Below, one piece after another: positions 57,918 to 64,000 of a stretch of DNA of 64,000 nt. The notes under the pieces are model-generated. The model was given only the letters and a program-made list of their open reading frames with translations, had not been told where the DNA came from and made no database searches. The number at the start of each line of letters is the position of its first letter. The first letter of the stretch is position 1. The position numbers and the translations under genes were made by a program. This DNA is from Bretschneidera sinensis (taxonomy: Eukaryota; Streptophyta; Magnoliopsida; Brassicales; Akaniaceae): assembly GCA_023935145.1 (NCBI GenBank), contig CM043701.1, positions 70,696,317 through 70,760,316 on the forward strand, read 5' to 3'.

Positions 57918-58884
57918 ATTGTCTTTCAATTTTAACATAAATGAAAAGTGAAATGATAGGGAAAAAAAACATTTTCTCAAAGGAAACAAGAAAATCAAAG
58001 TGCATTAATGGGAAGAATGTAATGAAGGAAGTTACAGGTGAATAATTTCTCTAGTAAAAATGATACTTCTTCTAACATGATAAGTAATGAAACCAAATTC
58101 GAGTTTGCTTGACAAAAATTAGTAAGCAAAGATTGTAATTTTTTTTATATATATAAATATAGAAAAATAAAACAAACAATGAAGAGCAAGGGGGACAAAC
58201 CAAACCTCGCAAACAATGTTTAAAACAAAATTACAAAAGTTAGAACTGATTGTGTTCTTTTGGGTGATACACTGGTAAACCTTATTTGTCTTCAAAGCAA
58301 AGTCAATCAACCATCTGTGGGAGAGAACCATGACGAGAATATACCTAGTTGATGTGTGAAATCTGTACTATTTCTGCTAATTTTTCTGTTGGACATTTCT
58401 CTTCCCTGAAAGCATAGACAAGGATACATGATGGAGGAAGTGTTAGAGTTGGTGCATACTTCAACGGGTCCAATCTATAGAACCCCCAACGACCATGGGC
58501 TCCCACTCCACAATGAGCAAATGGGGTTCCCATTCCCTGCTGAACGAGCTGGGTCCCACTCCCTGGAGAGTAGGCTGGGGTTAGGGGGTAGCACCCCCGA
58601 AACTTTCAGGCTTTGTACATGAGTTGGTTATGGTTTTTTTCTTAGCAGTTTGGGCTTGGGCCCATGAATAGCCGTGGTTTTGCAGTAAGGTGAAAACTCT
58701 AATCAGGTTTCTTATAAATATTCTCTATGTCTTGAGCACACATTGCAACGAGAGATTTGTGAGGTTGATAATATTGAAACTTCTGGTAGGACGTACCCCT
58801 ATTCTGGGGTGAACCTGGGTATATCATGTCTTAGTTGTTTTCTATTTATAATTCATGTGATTGACAGGTCTCAAATCATTTAAT
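57918..58884. other. Intergenic DNA grading into the Copia-D 5' LTR
   Basis: The right part, roughly 58640-58880, should be LTR because a copia primer site and gag follow. It contains CTTATAAATATTC near 58708 as a possible TATA zone. The LTR start cannot be fixed because its partner is not in the window. No coding region is supported. Confidence 0.45.
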
Positions 58885-60348
58885 TAGTATCAGAGCTTTG
58901 TGTTCGAGGATTAAAGATCAGTGATGTCAATTGGATCACAGATTGAAATCGAGAAGCTCAGAGAGAAGAGCTTCGAGTTGTGGAAACTGAAGATAGAAAA
59001 TTTACATATGGACAGGGATCTGTGGATGGTGATAGTCGATGAGATTCCAAAGAGTAAGATGAGCATGACGGTAGCATCCACGGTAGAGGCGGCAACGTCG
59101 GTGGTGGTTTCAGCATCATCTTCAATGGGCATCATAGAATGGGAGAAGATTGATCAGAAGGCACAAAGTTTGATTCGACTATGCCTGGCTGATTCTGTCA
59201 TGATAAATGTTTCTGAAGAGAAGACTGCGAAAGATCTCTGGAAGAAGCTAGAAAGCCTTTATCAGAGTAAATCTTTGGTAAACAAACTGTTTCTACAGAA
59301 GAATTTGTACAACCTTCGGATGACTGAGGGCTATTCTTTCTCTGTTCATCTACATGAGTTCAACACTTTGATAGGTCAGTTATTATCTATCAGTGTTGAT
59401 GTGATGGATGATGATAAGGCTATTACACGGCTCTATTCAGTGCCTGATTCGTGGGATAACTTAATAGTTACGATTGGTAGCGGTAAGACTGATCTGTCCT
59501 TTGAGAATGTCGTGGTAGCCTTATTAACTAAGGAGATTAGACGGCAGGGTGCAAAAAACTCGTCAAATGAGGGCTTATTTGTGAGAGAGCAAACCCATGA
59601 TAAAGATTACAAGTGGTCTGGTGATAAACCCAGGTTCAAAGGAGGATCAAAAAGTAGGGATACATCTGGGTTGAAGTGTTCGAAGTGTAGGAAGCCCGGG
59701 CATCTAAAGAATGTAGAAGAAAGAGTGTAAACCTTGAAATACGAACAGATGAGATATCAAATTTAGGAAATAAGAACTAGCATGATGATGATGATGATGG
59801 TGACTTAAATATGGCATCGTGTTTGGTTCAATCAGATCGAAGTGTTTGGATAATTGACACAAGAGCATCCTTTCACATGACACCTCACAGGGACTGGTTT
59901 CGTGAGTATGAAACCTTTGATGGAGGAAATGTGTTATTGGGAGATAACTCTCTCATGAAAATTATTGGTCATGGGAAGGTGAAGTTGAAGATGAATGATG
60001 GGACGGTTAGGACACTCCTAGGTGTGATGCATAGTCCGGGCCTAAGCAGGAACCTGATGTCAGTCAGATAGATGACAGATAGGGGAGTGAATTTCAGCTC
60101 TAAAAAAAATTCATATAAGATAACTCGTGGATCACTAGTAATCACACAAGGTGTTCAGTATGGTACGTTGTACAAGTTTCTCAAAAGTAAAGTACAAAGT
60201 CAGTGCAATAGAGGTTTTATATCTGAGGAGGCAACTGATGATGAGGTGAAGTCCTCTATGTTATGGCATCAGAGATTTGGGCTTATCGGAGAAAATGGAC
60301 TATCTACTTTATCATCGAAGCAGATGCTGAAGGGAGTCCCAGATTACT
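58885..60348 (+). mobile_element. Copia-D: second Ty1/copia family, interrupted by Copia-C
   Basis: A primer site variant TAGTATCAGAGC (58885-58896) precedes a copia gag-protease-pre-integrase series. The coding region is cut at 60348, where the Copia-C LTR begins. Its Gag differs clearly from that of Copia-A/B/C. The remainder should resume beyond the right edge of the window. Confidence 0.75.
58924..60348 (+). pseudogene. Copia-D gag-protease-pre-integrase remnant
   Basis: Gag from ATG 58924 (MSIGSQIEIEKLREKSFELW) with a UBN2-type core (DLWKKLESLYQSKSLVNKLF). The zinc knuckle CSKCRKPGHLK loses its last Cys to a one-base frameshift near 59710. The protease follows in another frame, with WIIDTRASFHMTPHRDWF, where DTRAS replaces the usual D-S/T-G/A active-site pattern. 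Pre-integrase keeps MLWHQRFG. Additional stops lie at about 59776 and 60069. Confidence 0.8.
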
Positions 60349-61208
60349 TGTTGGGTTTTTTGTCCAAAAATTAAATATTGAAGATTTCAACTTCAGCAGA
60401 TTTTGTGCATAGGCACAAGCTATGCATACCTAGGCACAGACCTCTGTACCGCGGCGCAAGTTTTCTGTGCGTAGGAACGTACCTCCACGTCGAGGCATGA
60501 ACCTGCCACGCCATGGCCACCAGCAAGTGGGGACTTTCTCCCTTGGAGAGGGCCGCGACACGCCCTATTCTGAGTCACGGAGCGAAGCACACCTAATACC
60601 TGATAATGAATTTTTCCAACTAGTGTGTTGGTTTTGATTAAAACACATAGGTTCACTTAGACCACTTAGAGGGCCATGATTGTTTGGTTCTTAAGATCAA
60701 AGAGTTGAGATTGGCTTCAAGTTGGTTGTGGTAGTTATTGTTCTATATAAAGGGTTATCTAGGAGCAATAACAATAAGAAAAAATAAGGAAGAAACACTA
60801 GAAGAAGTCTCATTCCAAGAGTGGCTGGTGTTTAGAGAGAAAGACTCTCAAATCTTCAGAGGTGTTTCTAATGAGAGAGAGTATTCAATATTGGGGTTTT
60901 AGGGCTTTGTAATTGGAATTTTCCCGAAATATTCCAGCGAAAAACTTAGTTCTTATCTCTTTCTTTTCTCTTCTTTTATTCATCAAGAACAGATGGTTCT
61001 TAAGGAGGTGTTATTGTAATTGTAAGAACTCCATTGATTTAGTGTAGAGAGCTCGAAGGAGTTCACAGGGACGTAGGCAATTTGTTGAACCTCGATAACA
61101 ATTGCTTGTGTGTTTCTCTTTTGTGGTTTGATTCTTGTTTGGTCCAAATCATTCTGGATTTGGGTGTTTGAAGGTCACAACCTAGGATTCTTAAGGTGAT
61201 TTTTAACA
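60349..61208 (+). repeat. Copia-C 5' LTR
   Basis: TGTTGGG to TTTTTAACA, about 860 bases. TATA box TATATAAA at 60744-60751. The U5 has GGAGTTCACAGGGACGTAGG, matching the Copia-A/B pattern. Confidence 0.8.
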
Positions 61209-61209
61209 G

Positions 61210-61241
61210 TGGTATCAGAGCTAGAATAGTGGTATCAGAGC
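61210..61241 (+). other. Copia-C duplicated primer-binding site
   Basis: TGGTATCAGAGC occurs twice, at 61210-61221 (one base after the LTR, the expected place) and again at 61230-61241, in a 20-base tandem duplication containing AGTGGTATCAGAGC. Confidence 0.9.
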
Positions 61242-61394
61242 AAGACTTTAAGAATCAAAGGAAACTTCTTAGGTGATTCAAGAACGGTGTTGGGATCAAG
61301 ATTTGATCGGGTTCTTGAAGTTTAGAAGTTGGAGAAAAGAGGTTTGGAAAGCAATTGTGGGTGCTGTATAAATCTTGAGATTTTTTCCTGCAAG

Positions 61395-64000
61395 ATGGGT
61401 TCAAACTTCATTGTTGAGAAGTTTGATGGAAAGGGAGACTTTGCCCTTTGGAAGCGGAAAATCAAGGCGGTTCTTATGCAACAAAAGGTGGACTTGGAGA
61501 TTGGAGAAGATGATTATTTTTCAGAAAGTATCACGGAGCTCCAGCAGAATGAGATGAAGAATATGGTGTATAGCACTATCTTTCTACACATATCGGATAG
61601 TGTGACAAGGGAATGTGGAGATTCGAAAGATCCAACTGTCATTTGGAAGAAACTAGATGAGTTGTTTCTTACCAAAACTCTCCATAATAAAATCTATCTT
61701 CTAAAACATATCTTTGCTTTTAAAATGGATCCTAATAAAGAAATGCAAGATAATCTTGATGTATTTAATAAACTAGTTCAAGATTTGACTAGTTGTAGTA
61801 TAACATTCTCCAATGAATAATTGGCTGTTATATTGTTGAATTCTCTTCCCGATTGTTTTGAAAGCTTGATTAATGTTATTGAATATGGAAGAGATACACT
61901 AACCAAAGAAATTGTGATTAATGCTATAAAGACTCATGATTTCAAAGCCAAGATGAGGGAAAGATCAAGTGGAAAAGGTCTGTTCGTTATAGGAAGGCTT
62001 GCAACTCGGTATGGCAGCAACATCTATGGCAACTACCAGGACAAACCAAAGGGTAGAGGTCAAAGCCACAGAAGATCACATTCTAAACCGAAGTTTGGAG
62101 GAAAGCGATGCTACTACTGTAATAAGGAGGGCCATTTCAAGAGAGATTGCAAGAAGATGATAAGGGATGAGAAATGAAGAGGCCATACCAACAATGGAGA
62201 GGCTTCGATTGCCAAGAGAGAACAAAAAAATGATGATGTTCTTGTTGTGTGCTCAAATGTGAGCGAAAGGCAAAGCAGTGAGAAATAAATCTTGGATTCC
62301 AAGTGCACTTATCATATGTGTCCTCATCGTGATTTGTTCAAGAATTTCAAGGAAACCAATGAGGGAAAAGTTTTCTTGGTGAACAATACTTCTTGCCAAG
62401 TGAGGGGTATAGAAGACATCCAATTGAGGATGTTTGATGGATTTACAAAGTTGTTGCGGAATATAAGATATCTTTCGGATTTGAGAAGAAATTTGATCTC
62501 ATTGGGGCAGCTAGATTCCATGGGGTACACATACAAAGCAAAGGGAGGAAAGATCAAGGTAATCAAGGGAACCTTGGTGGTGATCAAAGCAGCAATAAAG
62601 GATGGTCTCTATAAGATGATTGGAGAGACAGACATCAAGGATCAAGTAGCAAGCTTGATGGCTAAGATTGATAAGGTGGTTCTTTGGCACAATCACTTGG
62701 GACATATGAGCGAAAAGGGGCTACAAGTTCTCAGCAAATGTGGTTTACTTGATGGTGAATAGGTAGAAAAACTTGATTTATGTGAGAGTTGTGTTCTTGG
62801 GAAGCAACATCGGGTTAGCTTTAACATTGGAGTGCACAAATCAAAGGGTATTCTTAACTACATTCATGCCGATCTTTGGGGGGCAGCAAGAACACCAACA
62901 CAAGGAGGTAATCTTTACTTTCTTTCTTTGATTGATGACTATTCTAGAAAGGTTTGGGTTTATTTGTTTAAAAATAAACCAAAAGCTTTTAATAAGTTTG
63001 TGGTGTGGAAAAAGTTGCTGGAAACTCAAACAGGCAAGGTAGTTAAGGTTTTGAGAACCGATAATGGCTTAGAATTCTGCAATCAGGATTTCGACAAATT
63101 TTGTGAGTTAAATGAGATTCTAAGACATAGAACGGTTGTAAAAACCCCTTAGAAAAATGGAGTTGCTGAGAAGATGAATAGGACCCTTTTGGAAAAGGTT
63201 AGGTGCATGATTATTGGCTTTGGTTTACCCAAGTGTTTTTGGTGGAAAGCTGTGTCTACTGCTGTGTATTTGGTTAATAGATCACCCTCTAGAGCTTTAG
63301 ATCTTAAGACTCCCAAGGAGATTTGGAGTGGAAAACCCCTTAAGTTAAACAACCTTAGAACTTTTGGATGTGCTGCGTTTGCACATCAAAAGGATGATAA
63401 ACTTAGCCCAAGGTCTAGAAAATTTGTGTTTCTAGAATATGGGTTGTGGTCTTTAGAGCCAAAATGAACTAAACTCATAATAAGTAGGGATGTCATTTTT
63501 AATGAGCTATTATTTCCCTACTTGGAGAAAACTAACCCTGCAGGGGAAAGTGAGCAGATCAGACCACTTTTGAGATATGGTTTTGTGGATGCTAATGCAG
63601 CAGCTCCTTATTCAAAAGGATGGATAATCAAATATGAACCAGAAACTTACATTGATGCCATGGAATGTAAGGATTCATCAAGATGGAAGCTAGCTATGGA
63701 GGAGGAAATGCATTCTTTGAGGAAGAAGAACTCTTGGGAATTGGTGCCTAAACCAGAAAAACTGAGAGTTGTGGATTGTAAGTGGATTTATAATATCAAA
63801 GAAGGAAACACTCCAAGGGATGAAGTCCGGTATAAGGCTAAGCTAGTGGTGAAGGGGTTCACATAAAGAGAAGGCATAGATTTCACATAAATTTTCTCAC
63901 TGGTTGGGAAATACAAGACGATAAGGATAGTGTTAGCTATGGGGGTCCAATTTAATTGGGAGATTGAGCAAATGGATGTGAAGACAGTGTTCTTACATGG
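61395..64000 (+). pseudogene. Copia-C gag-pol polyprotein, single frame with stops, incomplete at edge
   Basis: From MGSNFIVEKF at 61395 to the edge everything is in one frame, with about nine in-frame stops and no frameshift. Zinc knuckle CYYCNKEGHFKRDC near 62110. Protease is degraded (ILDSKCTYHMC, Gly replaced by Lys). LGHMSEKGLQVLS of pre-integrase is near 62695. The integrase core includes DYSRKVWVYL, LRTDNGLEFC and EKMNRTLLEKV. RT begins near 63640 (SWELVPKPEKLRVVDCKW) and is cut at QMDVKTVFLHG. The RT segment missing in Copia-B is present here up to the edge. Confidence 0.85.

Larger units (their letters stand above)
60349..64000 (+). mobile_element. Copia-C: Ty1/copia element of the Copia-A/B family, truncated by the window edge
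   Basis: The LTR starts TGTTGGG directly after TTACT (60344-60348), which should be its target duplication. The LTR ends at 61208, followed by a primer site and gag-protease-integrase-RT up to 64000. It is more diverged from Copia-A and -B than those are from each other, judging by the LTR. Confidence 0.85.

Noticed and set aside
58345..58622. Small frames near 58345-58622 as a host gene
   Set aside because: Both-strand frames in GC-rich DNA just upstream of Copia-D; no recognisable protein and probably LTR or intergenic sequence.

Overview
The window is a transposon-dense stretch of a flowering-plant (probably eudicot) nuclear genome. The evidence is one spliced nuclear gene with GT-AG introns, plant-type Ty3/gypsy and Ty1/copia LTR retrotransposons with tRNA-type primer sites, and a CACTA DNA transposon. 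I see no bacterial-type genes, tRNA, rRNA or CRISPR array. I found no previously undescribed system that I can defend. The value of the window is an unusually readable record of nested insertions and one intact host gene.

Left block (1-39.3 kb). An old Ty1/copia relic (Copia-0, from 37643) is interrupted by a large Ty3/gypsy element, Gypsy-1 (window start to 37642, with its 5' LTR cut by the window edge). Gypsy-1 carries four nested insertions, each with recognisable target-site duplications. These are a minus-strand array of nonautonomous gypsy units (486-12986, GTAAC/GTAAC), Gypsy-2 (13687-19873, GGCGC/GGCAC), Gypsy-E3 (minus, 21779-26932, TCTGA/TCCGA) and Copia-A (minus, 29859-36055, AGTGC/AGCGC) inside the Gypsy-1 3' LTR. 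With these removed, the Gypsy-1 gag, protease and RT-RNase H pieces line up in order. Gypsy-2 and the E elements are gag-type, RT-less derivatives that must have depended on other elements for movement.

Middle block (39.3-50.5 kb). A solo LTR (40384-41897) sits in one copy of a diverged tandem duplication. It is followed by AT-rich intergenic DNA and then the only host gene, a seven-exon homologue of MICU, the EF-hand regulator of the mitochondrial calcium uniporter (45680-48979, 494 codons, no lesions).

Right block (50.5-64 kb). A short nonautonomous CACTA element (50526-57914, TTC target duplication) is built largely of palindromic subterminal repeats and is split by Copia-B. Next comes Copia-D, a different copia family, interrupted by Copia-C, which runs off the right edge. 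Copia-A, -B and -C are one Tnt1/Tork-like family in different states of decay.

All retroelement reading frames carry stops or frameshifts, so none of the elements here looks autonomous. Ages, copy numbers and species could not be determined without alignment or database searches.
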